A stretch of 57,353 nt of DNA. Source: Flavobacteriaceae bacterium. Lineage in GTDB: Bacteria > Bacteroidota > Bacteroidia > Flavobacteriales > Flavobacteriaceae. Positions within the stretch are counted from its first letter, which is position 1; each line of letters starts with the position of its first letter. Below the pieces are notes generated by a model. It saw nothing but the letters and a program-made list of their open reading frames with translations. It had not been told where the DNA came from and did not search any database. Shown one piece after another: positions 50,908 to 57,353 of this stretch. The stretch covers positions 1-57,353 of the forward strand of contig PKDU01000047.1 of the NCBI GenBank assembly GCA_002862705.1, given 5' to 3'. A program made the translations under genes and the position numbers.

Positions 50908-51522
50908 CTATATCACATACAAATACACCATAAAGAAATGGCAGCTTGCACCACCCAAAACAAACAGATGCCAGATAAAATGGTTGTAGGGAATTTTTTC
51001 AATGGCATAGAACAACACGCCAACCGTGTAAGCTACACCTCCGCCAATCAGCAGCGCTAAGGCTTTTGCGTCTAGTGCCGTAGTGAGCTCGGAATAGGGG
51101 ATAATGGCCAGCCAGCCCATGGCTAGATATAAAAAAGTGGAAAAATGCTCAAACCTGCCTGTGAAAAAAAGTTTTAGGACTAGACCAAAAGCAGCAATAC
51201 CCCAAACCACCCAAAACAGGATCCAACCCAAGCCATTGGGAATTGCGATCAACAACACTGGCGTATAGGTACCCGCAATGAGTAAGTAGATGCCAATGTG
51301 ATCGGCAACCCGAAAGTAGTGCTTGCGCTTGCTTGATGTTATGGCATGATAGCAAGTTGATGCCAAGAATAATAAGATGATGGATAGCCCATATACAATA
51401 ACACTAAACAGCCCAAAGGGATTGGTTTGATCTACACCCAAAAGCATTAAGACCAATGCGGCTATGCCCAAGCCAACGCCCAGACCATGCGACCATGCAT
51501 TGAGTTTTTCTTCTGTTAGCAT
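50908..51522 (-). CDS. Hemolysin III / TrhA (PAQR) family membrane protein
   Basis: A 204-residue protein with seven membrane segments. PAQR-type metal-site motifs are seen: EEKLNAWSHGLGV near the start, ASTCYHAI (Ser-x3-His), RVADHIGIYLLIAGTYTP (Asp-His) and the final FIWHLFVLGGASCHF (His-x3-His-like). Bacterial members (TrhA/YqfA) affect membrane fluidity and lipid homeostasis; the haemolysin name is historical. It lies 13 bases after the SOUL gene on the same strand. Confidence 0.9.
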   Translation of the reverse strand: MLTEEKLNAWSHGLGVGLGIAALVLMLLGVDQTNPFGLFSVIVYGLSIILLFLASTCYHAITSSKRKHYFRVADHIGIYLLIAGTYTPVLLIAIPNGLGWILFWVVWGIAAFGLVLKLFFTGRFEHFSTFLYLAMGWLAIIPYSELTTALDAKALALLIGGGVAYTVGVLFYAIEKIPYNHFIWHLFVLGGASCHFFMVYLYVI

Positions 51523-51535
51523 ATGTTAGGCGTTT

Positions 51536-52084
51536 CTATTTGTTGTAGGCAATTTCAACCATGACTTCATTGCGGCGGTTGTAAAACTTATAAGGGCTAT
51601 CATAGCCTAAAAATTCAACAGCTCCCTTGGCTTCAATGCTGTTATCTTCAAGGGCTTTCATAAGGCGTTTTGTGTGTGTTGCTTCTTTGCTAGCATTGGT
51701 GTATCCACCATAACGTATGGCAGCTACATAGCGCGGTTCGGTTATGCGCAGCGACACATTTTTACCCATGGGTTCGGGCGCTCCTCTTTGATGCACGTCT
51801 AGCGGCATCACAAAAGCCATTTCTGATTTGTCTTCGTTCATATAAACCGGTGCCGTCATGGCAATTTTCTCTTCAGATTCGTTGCTGCCAGAAATATAGC
51901 GGAACAGCTTGCCAAAGTTATTGCCACCACTGGTTTGCACCAAGGTTGCACTTGGGTAAAATCGAATTTCTACACTATCAATTGCTTTGATGACTTCGTA
52001 AGGTTGTATTTCGGTGTTTTGTGCCAAAGCTAGAGAATGAACACTTAATATAGCTGAAATAAATATAATATATGTCTTTTTCAT
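51536..52084 (-). CDS. SOUL-type heme-binding-like exported protein
   Basis: A 182-residue protein. Signal peptide MKKTYIIFISAILSVHSLALAQ is followed by one SOUL domain: YEVIKAIDSVEIRFYPSATL, FGKLFRYISGSNESEEKIAM, TAPVYM and a C-terminal YNRRNEVMVEIAY. The family includes heme/tetrapyrrole-binding proteins, but the axial histidine known from p22HBP-type relatives is not obvious, so heme binding is not assured. It shares strand and tight spacing with the oxidoreductase gene (5-base gap) and trhA-like gene. Confidence 0.88.
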   Translation of the reverse strand: MKKTYIIFISAILSVHSLALAQNTEIQPYEVIKAIDSVEIRFYPSATLVQTSGGNNFGKLFRYISGSNESEEKIAMTAPVYMNEDKSEMAFVMPLDVHQRGAPEPMGKNVSLRITEPRYVAAIRYGGYTNASKEATHTKRLMKALEDNSIEAKGAVEFLGYDSPYKFYNRRNEVMVEIAYNK

Positions 52085-52089
52085 ACGGC

Positions 52090-52671
52090 CTATTTTCCTT
52101 TTTTAATGTCGCGTTGTACGTCTTTGCTGACAACGTTTAAATACTTTTTACGTTTTGCGTCTGAAACAAAGGGTACCGACCAAAACTGTTTGGTCTTGGT
52201 AAAGAGCGCAAGCTTCCACCCAAACACAAACGAATAAACACCCATCACCAGACGTAATTTTACAGAGTTGAGGTACATGGTTTTTACCGGAAGCGCAGGC
52301 GCACCATGCGTTACATACGTCCGCACTTTTTTATCGCTCAAAAATGATTTTGGATAGGCGTATAGTTTGGTAACGTTGACAAACTGATAGGCAAAGCCAG
52401 GGGTTAGTACCTCGTCAAAAAATATTTCCATTCGAGGCGTAAGTCTAAACCACCAAACGGGAGAAACAAAATAAATGCGATCAGACCAAGTAACCAGTTC
52501 TTTGTACCTGCCAATTACCGCATCTCTTGGACGGGTAAAGCTGTCGCGGTAAAGGTCGATGACTTCAATGTCTTCATCCGCCTTTTCTAGATTTGCGACG
52601 ATGGTTTTAAAGATCCCATTATAGCAAAAGGAGGATTGGTCTGGGTGACCAATAATTACCAGATTTTTCAT
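52090..52671 (-). CDS. NAD(P)H dehydrogenase/oxidoreductase, flavodoxin-like fold
   Basis: A 193-residue member of the NQO1/KefF-like family that reduces quinones or other electrophiles with FMN/FAD. It shows LVIIGHPDQSSFCYNGIF (flavin-phosphate loop), SDRIYFVSPVWWFRLTPRM (isoalloxazine loop) and DEVLTPGFAYQF. ATG 52671 is used; the frame could begin with TTG 52677. It is first of a minus-strand set with SOUL and trhA-like genes, suggesting an envelope or redox stress unit, which is inference. Confidence 0.87.
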   Translation of the reverse strand: MKNLVIIGHPDQSSFCYNGIFKTIVANLEKADEDIEVIDLYRDSFTRPRDAVIGRYKELVTWSDRIYFVSPVWWFRLTPRMEIFFDEVLTPGFAYQFVNVTKLYAYPKSFLSDKKVRTYVTHGAPALPVKTMYLNSVKLRLVMGVYSFVFGWKLALFTKTKQFWSVPFVSDAKRKKYLNVVSKDVQRDIKKGK

Positions 52672-52683
52672 AAGCAATTTTTA

Positions 52684-52691
52684 CAAAGGTA
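52684..52691 (-). promoter_or_regulatory. -7 promoter box TACCTTTG of the oxidoreductase unit
   Basis: On the minus strand the sequence is TACCTTTG, a perfect TAnnTTTG match, 12 bases before ATG 52671. Confidence 0.5.
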
Positions 52692-52751
52692 CCATTTTTG
52701 CGATAGCTTAGTTATTGAAATATTACAGTTTAAAATTGTAAATGATTTTAG

Positions 52752-52759
52752 TACATTTA
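52752..52759 (+). promoter_or_regulatory. Possible -7 box of the VWA-AAA pair (TACATTTA)
   Basis: One base off TAnnTTTG, ending 1 base before ATG 52761 and 7 before ATG 52767. If real, the second ATG is the more likely start and the mRNA is leaderless. Confidence 0.35.
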
Positions 52760-52760
52760 C

Positions 52761-53891
52761 ATGGCTATGAAATTAAACTTGTCCGCTGCTGGGATTACAT
52801 TTACGCGACACACACCCAAGCACCAAACACCCTTCGAGCGTCTTTTTGAAATTTTCAAAGAGCTAATTACGCATACCTCTGGCGATTTTGACGAAGCCAT
52901 TGATTGGCTGCGTGAATTGGACAAGGAATACGGCTTAACCAACGCAGCGTATACCATAGACGATTTTATCGAGGATCTCTTAAAGCGTTCTTACATACAA
53001 CCAAAAGGAGACGGCACGGGTGATGGCGAAGGCATGTCACTCACCGCCAAAACAGAAAAGCTATTGCGCGAACACGCCTTAAAGCAAATTTTTGGCAAAC
53101 TTAAAAAAGCAGGCAACGGCAACCACAAAACAAAAAGTACCGGGCAAGGAGCAGACGATACGGGCGAATTTAAAGCCTATCAATTTGGCGACCCCCTTGA
53201 GAAAATATCCATGACCGAAAGCCTGCGCAATGCACAAATACGCTCGGCAGGAGACGACTTTACCTTGCATCACGACGATCTCGTGGTTGAGGACAGTTAT
53301 TACAATACGCAAATGAGCACGGTTTTGATGATAGATATCAGCCATAGCATGATTTTGTACGGTGAAGACCGCATTACCCCGGCCAAAAAAGTAGCCATGG
53401 CATTGGCGGAGTTTATTACCACACGCTACCCCAAAGACACCCTAGATATTCTGGTGTTTGGAAACGATGCCTGGCCCATTGCGCTCAAAGATATTCCCTA
53501 CTTGCAAGTTGGACCTTATCACACCAATACCGTTGCGGGTCTTACCTTGGCTATGGATTTGTTGCGACGAAGAAAAAACAGCAACAAGCAAATTTTTATG
53601 ATTACAGATGGCAAGCCAAGCTGCCTTAAGAACGCCGATGGGAGTTACTACAAAAACAGCATGGGGCTAGACGATCATATTGTGGACAAGTGCTACAATA
53701 TGGCACGGCAGGCGCGAAAGCTTCACATTCCCATCACCACATTTATGATTGCACAAGACTCCTATTTAAAAGAATTTGTGCGGAATTTTACAGAAGCCAA
53801 CAAAGGCAAGGCATTCTTTACAGGCCTAAAAGGCTTGGGCGAAATGATTTTTGAAGACTATGAACAGAACAGAAAAAAACGACTGAGATAA
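52761..53891 (+). CDS. VWA domain protein with intact MIDAS, partner of the downstream AAA ATPase
   Basis: A 376-residue soluble protein; the start may be ATG 52761 or 52767. The N-terminal third is helical (FERLFEIFKELITHTSGDF; AIDWLRELDKEYGLT), followed by a Gly/Asp-rich linker (KGDGTGDGEG; NGNHKTKSTGQGADDTGE). A von Willebrand A domain fills the C-terminal half. The metal-ion site is complete: DISHS (192-196), a threonine in HTNTVAGL, and the aspartate in MITDGKPS. It stops directly before the ATPase start (TAAATG), so the two form one operon and, by analogy with MoxR-VWA and magnesium-chelatase D/I pairs, one complex that remodels or loads a metal cofactor into an unknown client. Confidence 0.85.
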   Translation: MAMKLNLSAAGITFTRHTPKHQTPFERLFEIFKELITHTSGDFDEAIDWLRELDKEYGLTNAAYTIDDFIEDLLKRSYIQPKGDGTGDGEGMSLTAKTEKLLREHALKQIFGKLKKAGNGNHKTKSTGQGADDTGEFKAYQFGDPLEKISMTESLRNAQIRSAGDDFTLHHDDLVVEDSYYNTQMSTVLMIDISHSMILYGEDRITPAKKVAMALAEFITTRYPKDTLDILVFGNDAWPIALKDIPYLQVGPYHTNTVAGLTLAMDLLRRRKNSNKQIFMITDGKPSCLKNADGSYYKNSMGLDDHIVDKCYNMARQARKLHIPITTFMIAQDSYLKEFVRNFTEANKGKAFFTGLKGLGEMIFEDYEQNRKKRLR

Positions 53892-55349
53892 ATGAAAAAG
53901 AGCAATACACTAGGCGCCCTAAAAAAAACGAATTACACACCCCTTTCGATTCAACAAGAATTGGCACAAAACTTAAGGGCTCGTATGCAAAGTGGACAGT
54001 TAACATTTGAAGGGCTTCTTGGCTATGAAAACACAGTTATTCCCGACGTAGAACGTGCATTGCTTTCGGGGCATAGCATCAACTTACTCGGATTGAGAGG
54101 CCAAGCCAAAACAAGACTGGCACGACAACTCACCCAACTACTAGACGAATGGGTTCCTGTAGTGGAAGGCTCTGAAATAAACGATGATCCCTTAGCCCCA
54201 ATAAGTAATTTTGCCAAGGCGCTTATTGCAGTAAAAGGAGATGATACACCCATTACTTGGTTGCATCGTGACGATCGCTTTTTTGAAAAACTAGCCACAC
54301 CAGACGTTAGTGTAGCAGATCTGATAGGCGACGTTGATCCCATTAAAGCAGCAAACCTCAAACTGTCCTATGCCGATGAGCGTGTGATTCATTTTGGGAT
54401 GATTCCAAGAGCGCACCGCTGCATATTTGTCTTAAATGAATTGCCTGATTTGCAAGCACGGATTCAGGTGGCACTTTTTTCCATTTTACAAGAAAAAGAA
54501 ATTCAAATTCGTGGGTTTAAGCTTCGATTGCCTATTGAAACTCAGTTTGTTTTTACGGCCAACCCTGAAGATTATACCAACCGAGGAAGTATTGTGACAC
54601 CGCTTAAAGACCGTATCGGTTCTCAAATTCTGACGCACTACCCACACAACTTGGAAACGGCTAAGGCTATAACCCGTCAGGAAACCCATACCAACACGGC
54701 AGTGCAGCAGGCCATTCACGTTCCTGAATTGGCCCGTGATATTTTGGAGCAGATAGGTTTTGAAGCTAGAAAAAGTGAATATGTAGATTCCAAAAGTGGC
54801 GTGAGTGCGCGTATGAGTATCACGGCTTTTGAAAACCTAATGAGTGCTGCAGAACGCCGCATGCTGTTGTCTGGCGAGCAAAACACGTGTATCAGAATGT
54901 CTGACTTTTTGGGGATTATTCCTGCTATAAATGGAAAAGTAGAATTGGTCTATGAAGGCGAGCAAGAAGGGGCAGAGCAGATTTCGTTTCACTTAATCAA
55001 TCAAGCTGTAAAAAGCTTATTTCCATCATATTTTCCAGACATAAAAAAGCTTGAAAAGCAAGATGAAGAAGGCCCTTATGACCAGTTGTTGGGGTGGTTT
55101 TATGGGGATAACGAATTGTTTTTGGAAGACAGCCTCCCTGACAACGTCTATCACGACACTTTAATGGGTGTTCCCAATTTGGAAAAACTAGTGGCAACGC
55201 ACCAAGCAGATTGCCTATCTGAAGATCAGTTTTTTATGATGGAGTTTTTATTGTGGGGGCTTGAAGCAAACAAAAAGCTAAATAAATACCGCACCATGGA
55301 AGGGTTTCAGTTTAAAGACGGACTTGGAAATTTATTGGCAGGGCTTTAA
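53892..55349 (+). CDS. MoxR/Mg-chelatase-like AAA+ ATPase
   Basis: A 485-residue AAA+ protein. Walker A is GLRGQAKT (67-74), Walker B is CIFVLNELPDL (177-187) with Asn where a metal-binding Asp is usual, sensor 1 is FTANPEDY (about 221-228) and the arginine-finger region is TPLKDRIGSQI. The helical lid and C-terminal region follow (ISFHLINQAVKSLFPSYF). It is coded immediately after the VWA protein. The Asn may be a trait of this subfamily and not a lesion, since LNELPDL reads as a tight conserved block. The client is unknown. There are no other genes in the set: the next gene is convergent. Confidence 0.85.
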   Translation: MKKSNTLGALKKTNYTPLSIQQELAQNLRARMQSGQLTFEGLLGYENTVIPDVERALLSGHSINLLGLRGQAKTRLARQLTQLLDEWVPVVEGSEINDDPLAPISNFAKALIAVKGDDTPITWLHRDDRFFEKLATPDVSVADLIGDVDPIKAANLKLSYADERVIHFGMIPRAHRCIFVLNELPDLQARIQVALFSILQEKEIQIRGFKLRLPIETQFVFTANPEDYTNRGSIVTPLKDRIGSQILTHYPHNLETAKAITRQETHTNTAVQQAIHVPELARDILEQIGFEARKSEYVDSKSGVSARMSITAFENLMSAAERRMLLSGEQNTCIRMSDFLGIIPAINGKVELVYEGEQEGAEQISFHLINQAVKSLFPSYFPDIKKLEKQDEEGPYDQLLGWFYGDNELFLEDSLPDNVYHDTLMGVPNLEKLVATHQADCLSEDQFFMMEFLLWGLEANKKLNKYRTMEGFQFKDGLGNLLAGL

Positions 55350-55360
55350 GGGCTAGTTAG

Positions 55361-57151
55361 CTACTCATTAAAATTAAGCGCATTGTCAATAAGCGCTAGG
55401 TGCGAATAGGCTTGAGGGAAATTCCCTAGCAGTCGTTTTGAGTTAAAGTCAATGTCTTCACTGAACAATCCCAAGTGGTTGCTGTAACCCAATAATTTAT
55501 CAAAAAGGGCTTTTGCGTTATCCTCTTCACCAATTTTATACAAGCTGTTGATGAACCAAAATGTACAGACTGTAAAAGAGGAGCTTGGCAGGCCAAAATC
55601 ATCTTCATTTTTGTAGCGATATAAAAGGCCTTCGTGCATCAATTCTTTTTCAATCGCCTTTACAGTTTTGACGTATTTGGGGTCTTTACCTTCAATAAAG
55701 CCGTAGTATTCCATCAGCAATACGGATGCATCTAGGTGTTCGGATTGGTACGACTGTGTAAAGGCTTGCTTTTCTTCATTCCACGCGTTTTTCATGATGT
55801 CGCTGTGGATTTCTTCCCGCAACGACTCCCATTTGGTTGCTGATTTGCCGCCTTCAATAAGCTTGGATATTTTAATAGCCCGGTCAACAGCCACCCAACA
55901 CAACAGCTTCGAAAAGGTAAAATGGCGGTCTTCTTCCCTAAATTCCCAAATTCCCTTATCTGCCAATTGCCAATTTTTTCGCACCACCCACACTATAGAC
56001 TTTACAATGGTCCACAGTTCTTCGTGCTTTTCATCGTCTTGCGTATAGCTTTCAATTTGATAGTGAATCACATCCATCAAAATACCGTAAATGTCATTTT
56101 GCTTTTGGATATAAGCGGCATTACCAACACGTACGGGTCTTGAGCCTTTATAACCATCGAGGTGTTCTAGTGTTTCTTCGGTCAGTGTTTTTTCTCCACT
56201 GATGCCATACATGATTTGCAACTTTTCGTTCTTATCGGGAACCAAATCAATAATGTAGCGGATAAAGTTTTTGACAATTTGGGTGTGGCCCAGCTTGGCA
56301 ATAACCTTAATTACCATTGAGGCATCCCGAATCCAGCAAAAACGGTAATCCCAGTTGCGTACTTCGCCTATGGTTTCTGGCAAGGAGGTAGTCGCTGCTG
56401 CCAATACGGCACCTGTTTTTTCAAATGTGAGCAATTTCAGTGTCATTGCGCTACGCAATATTTCTTCGTTATAGTGTTCAAAAGAAGGCGTCTTATGACA
56501 CCAGTTTAACCAATAGACCTTGGTGCGTTCAAATTCAAACAGCGTATGGTCTAAGGATGGTGTCTGTATCTTTTCATTATAAGACACACTCATAAAGTGA
56601 TCTTGGGAGAGCGTTAGTTCTGTTGCATTTAGAATGGCATTTTTGTCCAAGTCGGTATACAAAAACAAGGTGTCATAGTTTTTGTCGTCCACCACACTGA
56701 CAAGGAAATGTTCTTTTACATAATTTTTGGTCTCACCAACGGCATATTCCAATCTCGGGTCGTAAATAACACGGTATTTGGGTGCTCCTTTAAGGTGTTT
56801 CAAAACACGTGTAATTTCGGGTGGCGCATAATAGACATTATCGTCTTTTTTGTAGCGCGGCATATAGTCGATGACTTCAAAAGCGTCGTCACCGTTAGAA
56901 AACCGCGTACAAAGAATGCCTGTATTTTCAATATAAAATTGTGAAATGGCATAATTCTCATCACAGGAAATTTTAAATTGCCCACCGATATTTTCATCAA
57001 GAATTTTCCCAAAAACAGATGGGGAATCAAATTGTGGCAAACAACACCAATCTATTGAGGAATCTTCATTTATTAGCGCCGCAGATTTACAATTTCCAAT
57101 TATCCCGAAGTTTAGGCTATCGGAATGCTTCGCATCATTTTTTTTTGACAT
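55361..57151 (-). CDS. Glycoside hydrolase family 15 protein (glucoamylase/trehalase type)
   Basis: A 596-residue cytoplasmic protein without signal peptide. The beta-rich N-terminal domain (SLNFGIIGNCKSAALINEDS, then IDWCCLPQFDSPSVFGKIL) is followed by an (alpha/alpha)6 barrel with the catalytic-face motifs VRNWDYRFCWIRDASM (about 265-280), KGIWEFREEDRHFTFSKL and FGLPSSSFTVCTFW. GH15 enzymes release glucose from alpha-glucans or trehalose. Next to a trehalose-6-phosphate synthase (divergent, 35 bases away) a trehalase or trehalose-related role is most likely, but substrate cannot be proven from motifs. Confidence 0.9.
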   Translation of the reverse strand: MSKKNDAKHSDSLNFGIIGNCKSAALINEDSSIDWCCLPQFDSPSVFGKILDENIGGQFKISCDENYAISQFYIENTGILCTRFSNGDDAFEVIDYMPRYKKDDNVYYAPPEITRVLKHLKGAPKYRVIYDPRLEYAVGETKNYVKEHFLVSVVDDKNYDTLFLYTDLDKNAILNATELTLSQDHFMSVSYNEKIQTPSLDHTLFEFERTKVYWLNWCHKTPSFEHYNEEILRSAMTLKLLTFEKTGAVLAAATTSLPETIGEVRNWDYRFCWIRDASMVIKVIAKLGHTQIVKNFIRYIIDLVPDKNEKLQIMYGISGEKTLTEETLEHLDGYKGSRPVRVGNAAYIQKQNDIYGILMDVIHYQIESYTQDDEKHEELWTIVKSIVWVVRKNWQLADKGIWEFREEDRHFTFSKLLCWVAVDRAIKISKLIEGGKSATKWESLREEIHSDIMKNAWNEEKQAFTQSYQSEHLDASVLLMEYYGFIEGKDPKYVKTVKAIEKELMHEGLLYRYKNEDDFGLPSSSFTVCTFWFINSLYKIGEEDNAKALFDKLLGYSNHLGLFSEDIDFNSKRLLGNFPQAYSHLALIDNALNFNE

Positions 57152-57186
57152 ACATTGTAATTCAAAATGTTCACTTAAAATTGTAA

Positions 57187-57353
57187 ATGGCCAAGAATAT
57201 TATTGTTTCAAATCGACTTCCCATTAGAATATCTAAGGTAGAAAATTCTTTCAAATTTACCGCAACAAGCGGCGGATTAGCAACAGGAATGAAAACCGTA
57301 CACGAGCACGAGGATTCTTTATGGGTGGGATGGCCAGGAATTGGCATAGACGA
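57187..57353 (+). CDS. otsA: Trehalose-6-phosphate synthase, N-terminal end (3' truncated by window)
   Basis: The first 55 codons of a GT20 enzyme: AKNIIVSNRLPIRI, then ATSGGLATGMKTVH and SLWVGWPG, the classical N-terminal signatures including the glycine loop that binds UDP-glucose. In flavobacteria this is commonly a fused synthase/phosphatase (OtsA-OtsB), which cannot be checked here. It is divergent from the GH15 gene; the 35-base gap must hold promoters for both and contains two direct copies of ATTGTAA. Confidence 0.88.
   Translation, partial: MAKNIIVSNRLPIRISKVENSFKFTATSGGLATGMKTVHEHEDSLWVGWPGIGID

Noticed and set aside
52732..52744. AAAATTGTAAATG also found at 57177-57189, before otsA
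   Set aside because: Only 13 AT-rich bases shared between two start regions; likely chance in AT-rich leaders.
1..57353. CRISPR arrays, tRNA/rRNA genes, insertion sequences and prophage genes
   Set aside because: No regularly spaced repeats, no cloverleaf-like intergenic sequence, no transposase or phage motifs; intergenic gaps are all below 170 bases.

Overview
The window is a gene-dense chromosomal segment of a member of the Bacteroidota, most likely a Flavobacteriaceae-type bacterium. Three observations support this. It holds several parts of the type IX secretion/gliding machinery: a PorZ-like tail, a SprE/PorW-like lipoprotein, and a T9SS cargo. It has lineage-typical gene orders (ileS-dksA-lspA; DUF177-rpmF-fabH-accB-accC; sprE-bactofilin-atpZ-atpBEFHAG without atpDC). 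Many genes are preceded by the Bacteroidota -7 promoter box TAnnTTTG instead of a sigma-70 -10 box, and purine-rich ribosome binding sites are scarce. I see no rRNA, tRNA, CRISPR array, insertion sequence or prophage.

Layout. 1-12.6 kb (+): end of a PorZ-like protein, recO, a heme/siderophore-type TonB-dependent receptor, ileS, a TraR/DksA-like protein, lspA, (fthC on minus), uvrC and a patatin-barrel protein. 12.6-18.8 kb (+): DUF3108 protein, M23 lipoprotein, pgi, and an AT-rich second TonB-dependent receptor closed by a strong bidirectional terminator. 18.9-21.7 kb (-): recJ, rsmI and an unknown protein. 21.8-26.8 kb (+): tdk, alr, asd and a prolyl oligopeptidase lipoprotein. 26.8-31.6 kb (-): accC, accB, fabH, rpmF, DUF177, pdxA. 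31.6-33.1 kb (+): ribE and a frameshifted lamin-tail T9SS cargo gene. 33.1-36.5 kb (-): EnvC-like protein, DUF4292 lipoprotein, sugar nucleotidyltransferase, dut. 36.6-37.2 kb (+): a SnoaL-like lipoprotein. 37.3-45.3 kb (-): atpG-A-H-F-E-B, atpZ, bactofilin, sprE. 45.4-49.2 kb (-): ABC ATPase plus DUF5687 membrane protein, GT9 glycosyltransferase, DUF4254. 49.3-52.7 kb: a small membrane protein (+), then purD, trhA-like, SOUL and an NAD(P)H oxidoreductase (-). 52.8-55.3 kb (+): a VWA protein and a MoxR/Mg-chelatase-like AAA ATPase. The right edge has a GH15 hydrolase (-) divergent from a truncated otsA (+).

How the genes work together. Most are housekeeping modules: fatty-acid initiation (accBC, fabH), proton-driven ATP synthesis, DNA repair (recO, uvrC, recJ, dut), cofactors (ribE, pdxA, fthC), cell wall (alr, asd, M23 and EnvC-like proteins) and envelope biogenesis (lspA, DUF4292, T9SS parts). 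There is no obvious cargo island. The least understood units are the VWA/AAA pair, the ABC-DUF5687 pair, the GT9-DUF4254 pair and the 147-residue unknown protein. The sequence oddities are an out-of-frame remnant of the ileS start, a one-base frameshift that separates a secretion signal from its cargo, TTG starts on three important genes, and palindrome clusters upstream of fabH and of the second TonB receptor.
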